64,000 nucleotides of DNA from Hirsutella rhossiliensis. Its lineage: Eukaryota > Ascomycota > Sordariomycetes > Hypocreales > Ophiocordycipitaceae. Position numbers and translations under genes: made by a program. Positions 24,054 through 35,599 of this stretch are shown here, piece by piece. The notes below the pieces were generated by a model, which made no database searches, was not told the origin of the DNA, and saw only the letters and a list, made by a program, of their open reading frames with translations. The stretch covers positions 2,604,001-2,668,000 of the forward strand of contig NW_025408667.1 in the NCBI RefSeq assembly GCF_020360975.1. The letters run 5' to 3'. The first letter of the stretch is position 1, and each line of letters begins with the position of its first letter.

Positions 24054-24537
24054 TATAACGACCGGTATTATTTCTAAGGGATAAACCTATTAAGGGGTTT
24101 ATATTAGTAGATATAATAGGGCGTAGTCTAAGCAATAATAAGTATATTACGTTAGTAATAAGTTAGAGGTTATAGACTATAGACTATAACTAGGTAATTA
24201 AGTAATTAGAATTAAAGATAAGATCGTAATAAAGATCGTAATAATTATAATATTAAAAGCTATCGAGCTATCTATTTAAAGGAGTATTCCGTTCCTTCCT
24301 TATATATCTCAAGAGCTTCCCTAGATCGCCGAGAGTACTAGGTAATCTTATCGTTTAGGAGCGCTAGAGCGCTAGAGCGATCCTACGATCCTAGCTATAG
24401 AGCGTTAGAGCGCTAAGGCGATCTATCGCTCTAAACGTAATTAGCCCGTTAGTCCGTTTAATATTCCTTGCTCCCTACGTTATATAACCTCGTAATATAT
24501 ATTAGTCCCCGCGGTTCGCTAGACCGTAGTCGTAATA
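24054..24537. repeat. Gypsy-1 LTR C (3' LTR of the nested copy)
   Basis: 484 bp, TATAACGACCGG to GTCGTAATA. Its first 240 bp resemble LTR A, but the middle (from about 24,283) is a different sequence with gcgctagagcgctagagcga-type short repeats. It is therefore a second LTR variant, shared with LTR D only. Confidence 0.85.
24360..24425. repeat. Short direct repeats gcgctagagcg in LTR C
   Basis: Several copies of gcgctagagcg/gcgttagagcg and gatcctacgatccta occur in the middle of LTR C and again at about 31,757-31,832 in LTR D. They are absent from LTRs A, B and E. Confidence 0.6.
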
Positions 24538-24719
24538 GCATGCCCCCCTTACTTTTAGTCTTATCCCTAAGACCTACTACTTTAGCCGCTATATATAAAT
24601 ATACCCTTATCGCGTTATACGTAAGTATATCGTTCCTTATTCTTTTATCTTTTCGGGTTATACTATTAATAGTATATCTAGTTATATTTAAAAATCCCGT
24701 TCCTATAATTCCGATAAAT

Positions 24720-25320
24720 CGCGTTAACGATCGGAGCTAGTATCTTAGACCGAGATCTATAATATTAAAATTATACCTTACTCCCGTTGTTTTCGGTTAG
24801 GCCTAACTTATAAAGTCGGCGAGCGTTTTAATCGGTGTTTTAAATATACCTCTATAGGCCGTTCTTATAATAGTTATAATATAGCGTCCGCCCGTTTATT
24901 TTATCCCTTTTCTTCCCTATTATTCTTTTTACTAATATTCCTTCTTTTCTAGTTCGTTATATTATAAATTAATAGTAAAAGATTAATTTAAACGAACGGA
25001 AAGTAAAAGAAGCGTTAGAAGAAGCGATAGCTCGCCTAGCTTAGATTAGGAAATAAAAGCGTTTCTTAAAGGACTAAGGTAGTAAGTTATTTTAGCGGGG
25101 TATATAAGCTATTAATAAAGAAGATAGTATAACGCGTTCTTCTTAAGATAAATCGGTTTATTTATCGAATAAGGAAACTATTACTATTAGTAAGGTTTAA
25201 TCGTTTAGTGCCTTAAACGTATTAAACTAAGATGCTATTCTTAGTAACCTTATATTTCTAATTAAGGGTTTACTTAGTAGAACTATCGGAGTAGGGAGCT
25301 ATAGTAGGTTAAGTGCTTAA
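24720..25320 (+). pseudogene. Antisense ORF, nested-copy variant (copy C)
   Basis: Plus-strand frame between LTR C and pol of the nested gypsy. At 24,836-24,868 it reads CFKYTSIGRSY: with Tyr taken as RIP-mutated Cys this is again CX2CX6C. A Lys/Glu-rich coiled coil follows at about 24,990-25,100 (KEALEEAIARLA, then KRFLKD). The last 150 bp are close to copies A and B, but the middle is strongly diverged, so motif and coiled coil persist despite divergence. An intact 90-codon frame at 24,468-24,740 overlaps its start but uses another frame and lacks the motif. Confidence 0.5.
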
Positions 25321-25536
25321 GTAGTTCCTAGGTATTTTCCTCTAGTCTATATCCCTTCTACTTAATAAGGTATTCCTATTACTAACCTTATTCTCTTATA
25401 TCTAGTATTTATTCGGCTTTATATTCCTAATTATTATTAACTTCGATTTTATCCTATAGTTTAGCGTTTTATAGTACTAGTTTTAATAATAAGATATAAA
25501 ATATTAGGTATATCCGTATTATTATTAGTAGCGAAA

Positions 25537-28500
25537 GTTTATAGTTAACTTTTAAAATAGTTTTCTTAACCTTAAACGGTCTAAGTTTCTTAAAGTCTAA
25601 TTTATTACTTAGTTATATTATTTTAATATTTCGTCGTACGAGGTAGACTATATCTCCCTCTTAAAAGATTAGTCCCTATAATCCTTTCCGATTATAGTAA
25701 GTAGATATTCGTTCTCTAATAAATTAAAGTTCTTATTATATTTCTTTATATAATTTTTATAGCTAATCTACTTATAGTATCGCTTATTTTACTTATAGTC
25801 CTTATTAAGTAACCTTAAATACTTCTAGGTTATATCTATAATTAATATATACTAGTAAGAGCTTAGTTATTTCTATAACTAAGCTATTATAAGCTAGTTA
25901 CGATATTAGTAGCTATTTAACTTAATTGTTTTATTCGTAGCTAATATAGTATCGTAAATATTATTTAAGCGTTTAGTTAAGTTATTCTATTTATCTATCT
26001 ATTTATAGGTAATAAGCTATACTAAGCTTATATTTCGTCCCTAATTATACTATAAGAGCTTACTAAAACTTAGCTATAAACGTACTTCCTCTATTAAAGA
26101 TAATCTTATTTAATAGTCCGTAATTACTAATAATAGTTTATAGGAATATATATACTAGCTCTTTTATATTACTTACTTCTTTATATAGTAAGAAGTATTT
26201 ATACTTCGTTAATCTATTAGTAATAATAAATATACTATTATACTTAACGTTAGTTATAGGTTCTTTTAATAGTAGTAGCTTTATAAGATAGTCGAAAGCT
26301 ATTAAATCCTATAGTTTTTCTAGTACTAATAGCGGTTATAATTCTCTATATAGTTTATATCGTTTAGCTTTACTTTATATATAAAGTTTATATTCTTTAA
26401 TAACTTATTATACTACTTATTTAAGCTATAGGAAGTTATATTATTATTTAATCCGTTTTATTATTCTTTAGATTCCTTAGTATCTATATATTAAGTATTT
26501 ATATATATCTTATATAACTTTATCTTATAATACTAATAGTATTTAGATTTTGTTTTTATATATTAGAATTTCTAAATATTCTATATTATATCCTTTTAGT
26601 ACTTTATATTCTTTTATTTATTTTAAGATCTTTTAGTATATTAAGTTATTAGGTTATACTTTAAATATTATATTTGGCTATCGTTGCTAGTAGTTCCCGT
26701 TTTCGTTGATTTCTAAGAGCTATCCTTTCGCTATAAATGCTCTTATATTATAGTTACTTCGTCGACTAAGGGTATTAGCTCGACCGTTTTTTATTCTTTT
26801 TTTATAGATTATTTCGTAGTCGAATTCTAATAAATATTCGGCCTATTAGATCTATCGTCTATTTATTTATTACGTCGTTATAAAATATAAGATATTCTTA
26901 TAATCTATATAGACCTTAACTTTATATTTACTTCTAAGAAGGTAGTATCGAAATTCCTTAAAAGCTTAAATAATTATAAGGAATTCTTTATTATAGATAG
27001 GGTAATTAAGTTCTACGCTATATAGCTTTTTTAAGTAAAATATAATTAATTATAGTCTTCCTTTATTATCTTTTTATCCGATTTATACTCTTAAAGTAAA
27101 GTCTAATATATCGGTTTTAAGTTCGATTTATTATTTTAGATTAAAGGTAGTTAGGACTAGTTCTTATATAATTATAGTTTTAATATATTCGAAAGCTTCG
27201 TTAGCTTTATTATCTTATATAAATTCTTTTTCCTTCTTTATTAAGTTATATAGTAGTACTATAATCTTTCTAAAATCTTTAATAAATCGTCGGTAGTAAT
27301 TTATAAATCCTAGGAAACTTTATACGTCCTTAACGTTCTTTAGCGTTAGCTATTCTTTAATTAAGTTAATCTTATCTTATTATATTTATATCTCTCTTAG
27401 CGAGATCGTATATCTAAGGAAGTCTACTTCTTATATATAGAACTTACTTTTCTTTAGTTTAACTAGTAACTTTATATTTTAAAGTACGCGGAGTACCTTA
27501 TAGACGTGTTCCTTATATTCTTTTAAGGTATCTAAGAAGATTAGGATATTATCTAAGTATACTATTATAAGGATATCTAAGTATTTATATAGGATATTAT
27601 TAATTATCCGTTAAAAGGTAACTAGTATATTTATAAGTCTAAATAGTATTACTAGATATTCGAATAGTCTAAATTTTATTTTAAAGGCTATTATCTATTT
27701 ATATCTATTTTTTATATATATTAAGTTATAGGCGCCTTTAAGATTAAGGGCTATAAACTATTCTTTACTATATAGTCGATCTTATAGTTCCGATATAAGT
27801 AGTAATAGTATTTAGTCCTTTATTATAATATCGTTTAAGCGTTTATAGTCGATAACTAGTTATAGCTTACTATTTTTCTTTAGAATAAATATAACTAAAT
27901 AGCTTACTTCGGATATTAATATTTATATATATCCTTTTTATAGATTCTTATTAAGGTAGTCGTATAGCGTTTATAGTTACTTTTCGTTTAAGTTATAGAT
28001 TTTATAGAACGTCGGCGTTATTCTATCCTTAAGATAAATTTTATAGTCCTATTAGCTATATTTAGGTAACCTTATCCTAAGTTCTTCTTTAAAGAGTTTA
28101 TTATATTTCTAGTATTCTTAGGGGATATTCTTTATTCTATCTTATAGGCTTTATTCTTTCTTTTAAGAGCTAGTTTCTCTTAACTTAAGCTCTTTATTAA
28201 TTTATTTAAGGTCTTTCCTTAAAGTAGTAATAACTTTTTAGATCTTTATATTATATCCTTCATTTTATTTATATTAGATGCTAGGTTATATAGCTATATT
28301 AGTTAGTACGTAGGTCTTATTAGTCGATTTTATTATATCCGCTAGTTCGGTTACTATTTTCGTTTATATCGCTAAAGCCTATAATAATTTATCTAAACGG
28401 TTATCCTTTTTATCTTATTTAGTAGCTAAATTATTATAAAATTTTACTTTCTCCTTAATCTACTAGTCCTAGAATCTTATATCTTTATTCTAATATAGCT

Positions 28501-30590
28501 AGCTAGTTTTCTAGTTAATTAATAGGTTGCTCTCCTATAGCTATAGAAGTCCTAATATAAAGTTATATTCTTTAATATCTATAATATTAAAGTTAACTTA
28601 TTCGTTATAGCCCTAGATATTAATATCGAGGTAATTAATCTATATATTAATAATTCTATTATTATAGTTAAAGGCCTTTCCTTCGATATTTATAAGTTTA
28701 TATAGATCTATCTTATATCTTTATATAAGTCGGTAACGATTAACGACTTTAAGTAAAACGTAATTGCCTATTATACTATAGTCTAAAAGTATATATATAT
28801 AATATCCTATAATTTAGATATTTAATACTATTTAGTTACTATAGCTTACCGTTACTATATATAGGGTCCTTAGATCTTATTATATCGTGCTAGTCTATAG
28901 CCCTTTTATAGACAGCGTACCTTATTTTTTACCTAGTCCTTATTTATTTTATTTAGGTATTCTTCTTCGATTTATTATTAATACCGTTTCTTTATATTTT
29001 CGTCGTATAGTATTATATTAAGGCTTAAGAGACTAATTTCTTATAGCTAATTAAAGATCTCTTATTTCTTAACGCTATATCGTTTATATTATATTACTTT
29101 ATAGTTAATTATATACTATACTTTATAATTTTATTTGTTTTTATACTAAAGGTTATGTTTTCGCTTAGCGTCTTTCTATTTTTTACGTAGTATTTTTATA
29201 TTAATTTTTCCTTAGTCGAATATAGCTTATAGCCTTTATATATATTACTAATAATCTTTTAGTATACCGTTATATTATTTATACTATACTCGTACTTTTT
29301 CGTATTTATAAACTCTATAGTTTAAGTATATATATTTATTATAATCTTCTTTATTATATTTAATTTATTATATAAGTCTTTAAAAGATTAATAGTTCGGA
29401 TACCTTAAAGCGAGTAGCGCTATACTATTCCTTTATTTTAGTATATTTATAGATTTTATATATCTCTAAATAATATCTCGTTAATAAACTATAATTATCG
29501 CGGTATTTAAGTAGTATACTATAATTAGGTTCTAATAATATAATTTAGTCGTTTAGGTAGCGTTAATCGATTTTCTAGTAGTTTAGTTTTATACTTAAGT
29601 AGGGTTTTAAAAGTATTTATCCTTTAAACCTAACTAAGAAGGCGTTATATCGTGCCTTTATCTAAAAGTATATTATATAATCTAGGTAGATATATAATAT
29701 CTATAAAATATACTTATAGTACTTATAAGTAAGTAGTATTTATAGATCGTCTCTAAATTCTCCTTATAGTTACTATTCTTATTATAGAGCTATAAAGGTA
29801 TTAACTATAGCGATAGCTATAGCGTAGTCTCCTCTATATAGTGCCGGTTAATATCGAATTAATATAGCTTATTAGTTTTCTATAAGAATTTAAGGCGTTT
29901 ATTAGGTTTTAATTTTAAGTATTTCTTTAAATTCTTCGAAGTATAAAGCGTATTCTTTAATTATAGTATTCTCCCTTAGTAGTAAGGATAGTAATATAAG
30001 TTCGTTTTTATCTTCCGTTTCTCTAGGTATTTCTTATTCTTTAAAGCTTATATCGTCGATACTTCGTTATTCCTCCTTAGGTTATTATCTAAGTTTTATA
30101 AGTATAAGGGCTACGTCTATATTTTCTTTATTATATTATTTATAGACTACCTATTATTATTATCGATTTTTATTTCGTATATCTTCTTAAAATCGTTTAC
30201 CGTTCTTCTTAATTTAGTTTTAAGAGACTCCTTTAGGATAAGGGTATTTTAGTTCTATAAATTTAACTTATTTCTATATTTTAGGATCCCTTTATTATAT
30301 TATTATAAGGGTTTTCTTTAATAGCTTTAGGAACTATCTAGTACTATTTTTATCGCTTAAGTATACTATATATTTATCGTGATAGTATATAGTTTAACTA
30401 AGGAGTTTATACTTTAATTCCTATTTATTAGTAGCGTTTAGGTATTTCTTACTTTCTAAGGCTAGTACTTAGTAGGTTTTCTTTTCCTTATAAGGTTATC
30501 TATATTCTTTAGAGTAATATCTAGGTTTCCTATAGTTAAAATACTTTCCTTTACTTTTTTATATTATATTTAGGTCTATCCTACCTAGGT
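25537..30590 (-). pseudogene. Gypsy-1 pol, nested copy
   Basis: The same domain order as the outer copy: zinc knuckle near 30,505-30,550 (Cys read as Tyr, YFNYRKPRYYSKEY), protease region near 28,500-29,000, reverse transcriptase at about 27,530-27,880, RNase H at about 26,820-27,200, integrase at about 25,900-26,290. RIP differences from the outer copy go both ways, so the two were mutated independently. No intact frame longer than a few tens of codons is visible. Confidence 0.87.
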
Positions 30591-30594
30591 TAGT

Positions 30595-31446
30595 TATATA
30601 GGTATAGGTAATAGGAGTTTCGCGCTTCTTTTTATAGTTAGCGCGTTAGTTAAAGTTATTCTTATAAGAAGGGTTTTAGTTTCCTCTTTCTTATTTCTTT
30701 TCTTAGCGTCGCGTATACTATCTATCGTTAATTCGTACTACTATAGTAATATAGTCCGAGAGGTTATTAGGTCGATTTTCCTTATAGAGCTCGTCCTTAA
30801 CTTCTTTTTTAAGCCTATCGTAAAATTATAATATAAGAAGTTCGTTGTCCTAATTAAGCTTTAAGGTAACTTAACGGAACTTCGTAGTATAATCTAATAC
30901 TAAGATCCTTTATTAAAGTTCTTAAAGTTTCTATTTAGCTTCTTATTCCTTATTAGTTATTCCGAATACCTTCGTAATAGCTTCTTCGAATCCTTAGAAA
31001 CTAGTAAAGACTTTATCTATCTTATTATCTTATCGCGCTAGTTAGTTATCGAGAAAATCCCTTATAATAGGTCTAAACTAAGTAAGTACCGTTCTAAATA
31101 AATAATTTCCTATATAAAGTACCTTTTTAACTAGGTCTAAGAGTTTAGTAGGATAAAACTAGTAGTAGGCCTTAAGTTAGGTAAGAAAGTCTTAAAGCGT
31201 ACTATAAGTACCGTCGAATAGTCCTAGCTATTTTAGTTTAACTACTTTTCTAAGGTCCCTAACGTATCTATTACCTCCTCTATTCCTAAGTAACTATACC
31301 TTATATCGAAGGGTAATAATTTTACGTATTATATCCTAAGGCGATATAGTAGCTTTAAAGTTAGTTAATCTAGCTTACTATATAGGTATATTAATAGTTA
31401 TAATATTACTTAAAGTAACGCGGTATTATACTAAATAAGAGCTTTT
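30595..31446 (-). pseudogene. Gypsy-1 gag, nested copy
   Basis: Minus-strand text contains LVLDYTTKFRxVTLKLN, LLILxFYDRLKKEVKDELY and DYITIVVRINDR, the core of the retrotransposon gag (capsid) domain. It is followed by a basic part before the CCHC knuckle that begins the pol side. Capsid subunits of this kind form the virus-like particle. The start codon near 31,440 is uncertain. Confidence 0.75.
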
Positions 31447-31450
31447 AACG

Positions 31451-31934
31451 TATCATAACCGGTATTATTCCTAAGGGATAAACCTATTAAGGGGTTTATA
31501 TTAATAGATATAATAGGGCGTAGTCTAAGTAATAATAAGTATATTACGTTAGTAATAAGTTAGAGGCTATAGACTATAGACTATAACTAAGTAATTAAGT
31601 AATCGGAATTAAAGATAAGATTATAATAAAGATCGTAATAATTATAATATTAAAAGCTATCGAGCTATCTATTTAAAGGAGTATTCTATTCCTTCCTTAT
31701 ATATCTTAAGAGCTTCCTTAGATCGCCGAGAGCACTAGGTAATCCTATCGTCTAGGAGCGCTAGAGCGCTAGAGCGATCCTACGATCCTAGCTATAGAGC
31801 GTTAGAGCGCTAGGGCGATCTATCGCTCTAAACTTAATTAGCCCGTCGGTCCGTTTAATATTCCTTGCTTCCTACGTTATATAACCTTATAATATATATT
31901 AGTCCCCGTAGTTTACTAGACTATAGTCGTAATA
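31451..31934. repeat. Gypsy-1 LTR D (5' LTR of the nested copy)
   Basis: 484 bp, the same variant as LTR C. Its first bases are TATCATAACCGG, one of the few places where a CpA survives. It is followed by gttag, the right target-site duplication. Confidence 0.85.
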
Positions 31935-32796
31935 GTTAGTTATATAAGCGTAGGTAATAAGAGTTTCGCGCTTCTTTTTATAGTTAGCGCGTTAGTTAAA
32001 GTTATTCCTATAAGAAGGGTTTTAGTTTCCTCTTCCCTATGTCTTTTCTTAGCGTTATATATACTATCTATCGTCGATTTATACTATTATAGTAATATAG
32101 TCTAAGAGGTTATTAGGTCGATTTTCCTTATAAAGCTTATCCTTAACTTCTTTTTTAAGCCCATCGTAGAAACGTAATATAAGAGGTTCGTCGTCTTAAT
32201 TAAGTTTTAAGGTAACTTAATAGAACTTTATAGTATAATCTAATACTAAGATCCTTTATTAGAGTTCTTAAAGTTTCTATTTAGCTTTTTATTCCTCGTT
32301 AGTTATTCTAAATACCTTTATAATAGCTTCTTTAAATCCTTAGAAACTAGTAAAGACTTTATCTATCTCGTTATCTTATTACGCTAGTTAGTTATTAAGA
32401 AAGTCCCTTATAATAGGTCTAAACTAAGTAAGTACCGTTCTAGATAAATAATTTCCTATATAAAGTACCTTTTTAACTAGGTCTAAAAGTTTAGTAGGGT
32501 AAAACCGGTAGTAGGCCTTAAGTTAAGTAAGAAAGTCTTAAAGCGTGCTATAAGTACCGTCGAATAGTCCTAGCTATTTTAGTTTAACTACTTCTTTAAG
32601 GTCCCTAACTTATCTATTGCCTCCTTTATTCCTAAGTAACTATACCTTATATTAAAGGGTAATAATCTCGCGTATTATATCCTAAGGCGATATAGTAGCT
32701 CTAGAGTTAGTTAATTTAAGTTACTATATAGGTATATTAATAGTTACGATATTACTTAAAGTAACGCGGTATTATACTAAATAAGAGCTTTTAACG
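31935..32796 (-). pseudogene. Gypsy-1 gag, outer copy (5' part beyond the nested element)
   Basis: Duplicate of 30,595-31,446 with about the same length. It carries the same gag core text and joins the pol half at 24,048 once the nested element and one target-site copy are removed. It lies directly inside LTR E. Confidence 0.78.
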
Positions 32797-33271
32797 TATA
32801 ACGACCGGTATTATTCTTAAGGGATAAACCTATTAAGGGGTTTATATTAATAGATATAATAGGGCGTAGTCTAAGTAATAATAAGTATATTATATTAGTA
32901 ATAAGTCGGAGGTTATAGACTATAAACTATAACTAGGTAATTAGAATTAGAGATAGAATCGTAATAAAGATCTATAATATATTAAAAGCTATTAAGCTAT
33001 CTATCTAAAGGAGTAAAAGTAGGTAGCTATATATACTTATAGAGACTATCCTTAGACTATAGTCTTAGCCGTAATCCCCTTTATAGCTTACTATAGCTTA
33101 CTTATAAGCTATGCTCCTAAGTAGTAATCTATTTATATAAGGCTTACTTAGCTTATATATACTCTAGGTAAGCTAAGCCTAAGTAACTTCTTATCCCGAC
33201 TATTATTCCGAGCCGCCTTATTACGTAAATATAGTCGGCTCTCCTACGACCCGCTAACCGTAGTCGTAATA
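32797..33271. repeat. Gypsy-1 LTR E (5' LTR of the outer element)
   Basis: 475 bp, the same variant as LTRs A and B, ending GTCGTAATA and followed by the target-site duplication CTTTA. Confidence 0.87.
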
Positions 33272-33276
33272 CTTTA

Positions 33277-33685
33277 AGTATAAAACTAAAGAAAGATTAA
33301 CTACTAAGGGGGTCTAAAAGTTAACCTCTTATACTTAAATATTAAGTATAAGGGGTATATTAACTAAGAAAAGGGTTACTAACTAAGAAATAGAATATAG
33401 CTATATAAAAGTAGCCGCGTAATACTTATAAATTTAAGTACTTTACTTTTAAAGTATAACTTTAATATAAGAACAAAGTCCTTATTTTCCTTTTAAGAAA
33501 TTATATATTAATATACTAAACGCTATATATAGTATTACTACTACTATTACCTTTTTAAATATAGCTATCGTAATAGCGCTATAATCGCTTTAGCTTTTTT
33601 TAGTATATCCTTTTTAAGCGTCGAACTACTTATAGTTAAGAGATAGATTAATATAAATACTAAAAACTTAAACTTTTCGTAGAAT
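33277..33685. other. Unassigned AT-rich flank of gypsy-1
   Basis: This is continuous with 15,665-16,082 once gypsy-1 is removed. It has a short inverted motif (cttatacttaa / ttaagtataag) near 33,325-33,355. No coding similarity was recognised. Confidence 0.5.
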
Positions 33686-33689
33686 ACTC

Positions 33690-34110
33690 TTAATAACTTT
33701 AAGACTTAAACTATTATAGCGGCCGAACGATATTATAAAGGCTACTACCCTATAATTAAGGTAATAGTAGCTTCGCTTAATATATTATATAAATAGGTAT
33801 AGTTATATACTTAAGGGTATTATCCGATCGCTAAGAATAGCGGTAATATTACGCTATTAAAACTAAAAAAAGAGGAGGAGGTATTATACTAAGCGTATTG
33901 CCGGATTACTTAGGGGCATTATATATAATAGCGCTCGCTATAATAGCACGCTAATACTATTCTTAAAGCTCGAGGTAGTAAAGGCATAGTATTACGATTA
34001 TAGGCATTGCGCTTTATAAGGCTTAACTAAAGTAGTTTTTTATTACGATTATAAGGGGTTTTTCTATTAAAGGTATATCTATCTATAATAAATAGAATAG
34101 ATAACCCCCC
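33690..34110 (+). pseudogene. pogo-type transposase N-terminus (pogo-3)
   Basis: The plus strand reads a helix-turn-helix style region (ASLNILYK, then NSGNITLLKLKKEEEVLY), then HANTILKARGSKGIV and FLLKVYLSIINRIDN. The order Psq-like HTH, CENP-B-type HTH and a linker with RxxGSxxxV matches pogo/Tc5 transposases. The catalytic DDE domain is absent and the sequence runs into the 5' part of LINE-2. Only RIP-type stops interrupt the frame. Confidence 0.5.
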
Positions 34111-34289
34111 TACTTATACTCTTAGTATAAAGTCTAAGGGGCCGGCTACTAAAATAGTAAGCTTATCTACTACTAAATCTTACTAGATAATAGTATAAAG
34201 GCTTAAAAAAAGAAAATTAAGGCTCTTTAACATTCTACTATAGTTCTTTATATTTCTTTACTCTAGGGTAGGTATAGCTTATAATTACT

Positions 34290-35240
34290 ATTATAGTAGA
34301 GCCTAAAGTAGCGCCTCCGGCTAATAAGGTAAAGTTATATAGTAATATAGAGACCGCTAAATAGATAATATAAAGGGTTCTAGAGATACTAGCGAAGATA
34401 GGAAGCGATATAGTAGAGCTAAAATATTAAGTATCCGAGTAAAGCGATATAATTAAGAAGCTAAGCGCTACGGTATATAAGTAAAGCACTACTATCTAAG
34501 GATAGGAAGATCTAATCCGAGGCTTAGAAGCCTAGGTCTAGGAATCTAAGGAAGAGTTTCGACGTAAGAGCGAAGAATATAATAAGTAAATAAAATAGGA
34601 GCACTAGGATCTTAAGAGAGAATTAGTCGGAATAAAAGAGTAACTAGATTAGCTAATATAAAAGCTAGACATATCGGGCGAGGTAGCTTTACTAAGCGGC
34701 CTTCGAGTAACGTTTATAGACGTCGCGCGCGCCCTACTAAATAGCCCGCCCTTTAGTATATATAGTATACCTAGTTTAACTAAATAGTAGATACCTAACG
34801 GTTCTATCTATTATACTATTAATATATCTTATATAAGTAAGCTAAATAAGAATAAAGTATAAATCGGGTAGATATAATAAGCTATCGAGGTTAAGATAAG
34901 AGCGAAGAATAGATATAAGACCTAGAGGTATATAGTAGTTATAAGAGAATCCTAGAATACCGACCGAATTAAGATCGTTTATAGAGATAAATCTAAGCTT
35001 TAGCTAGTTAAAGAGGTAGCGTAAAAGATAGCTATAAAGGGAGCGCGAATTATAAGAAACTAGCTATATCCGGTTTAGGTCGATAACGCTAACCGGATAG
35101 CAATCCTTAATATAGAAGGCAATATCCTACCTAAAGCGATCGAAGCCTTAAGTACTAAAAATAAAGTAACTATTAATAAGATTTCCTAGCTAAGTAAACG
35201 AGAGTTTAATAAAGCTTATAGATCTATAGTAGTATATATT
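34290..35240 (+). pseudogene. LINE-2 ORF1, N-terminal and central part
   Basis: The plus strand reads VEPKVAPPANK near the start and a coiled-coil stretch around 34,550-34,660 (EEFRRKSEEYNK). A conserved block follows at about 34,930-35,235 with NTDRIKIVYRDKSKL, VDNANRIAILNIEGNILPKA and LSKREFNKAYRSIVVYI. Gag-like ORF1 proteins of fungal LINEs carry such a block. The frame is then cut by the copia-2 LTR and continues at 41,732. Stops are of RIP type only. Confidence 0.75.
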
Positions 35241-35599
35241 TATAAGACGGTATAAGCAATAAGCGTAGAATCGGGTAATCGATAACGTAAGCGGAAAGAT
35301 CGGTCGAAGGAGTATAGGGTAGGATTTCGTCCGGAATTTATAACGAGTATATAAGGGGCTAAATAATATATTAAAAGAATAGTGTTGCAAAAGATACTTA
35401 TAAACTTACTTATTCTATTTACTACTCCTAGGGAAATCCTTTGTCTTTTATAGACTATTATAGAGGTCTTTATCTTTTAAGGGTTATTCCCTTAGACTAT
35501 ATTATAGAGCCTCTTTTTACTAGCTTATTCTATAAAGCCTCCCTATACCTATTATTTCTTTATAATAGTAAAATAGGAATATAAGGGTATATTCTTATA
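35241..35599. repeat. Copia-2 left (3') LTR
   Basis: 359 bp, starting TATAAGACGG (TGTAAGACGG before RIP) and ending TTCTTATA (TTCTTACA). The only small intact frame here, 35,190-35,390 on the minus strand, crosses the LINE/LTR border and is not a gene. Confidence 0.85.

Larger units (their letters stand above)
24054..31934 (-). mobile_element. Gypsy-1 nested element (inner copy)
   Basis: A 7,881-bp gypsy of the same family inserted into the outer gag. Its LTRs are both 484 bp (24,054-24,537 and 31,451-31,934). The flanking 5-mers are gttaa and gttag, identical except for one G/A transition. Removing the element restores the outer gag exactly, as shown by the inner copy, which has the uninterrupted sequence at 30,590-30,605. 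Internal parts are 85-95 % like the outer copy by eye, with differences mostly transitions. Confidence 0.88.
16083..33271 (-). mobile_element. Gypsy-1 outer element: Ty3/gypsy retrotransposon with nested copy
   Basis: Terminal LTRs of equal length (475 bp, 16,083-16,557 and 32,797-33,271) are flanked by the same 5-bp duplication, CTTTA, at 16,078-16,082 and 33,272-33,276. On the minus strand the element reads 5' LTR, gag (31,935-32,796), then, after the nested element, a zinc knuckle, protease, RT, RNase H and integrase (down to about 19,005), then an antisense ORF module and LTR. The LTR-plus-module unit is present twice. All of it is heavily RIP-mutated. Confidence 0.88.

Noticed and set aside
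24468..24740. Intact 90-codon plus-strand ORF
   Set aside because: It starts inside LTR C and runs into the antisense module in a frame without the conserved Cys motif. It is hydrophobic because of AT-rich codons and is not kept in copies A and B, so it is a chance frame.
35190..35390. Intact 66-codon minus-strand ORF
   Set aside because: It crosses the LINE-2/copia-2 LTR border and is antisense to the LINE-2 ORF1 end; composition-driven, with no motif.
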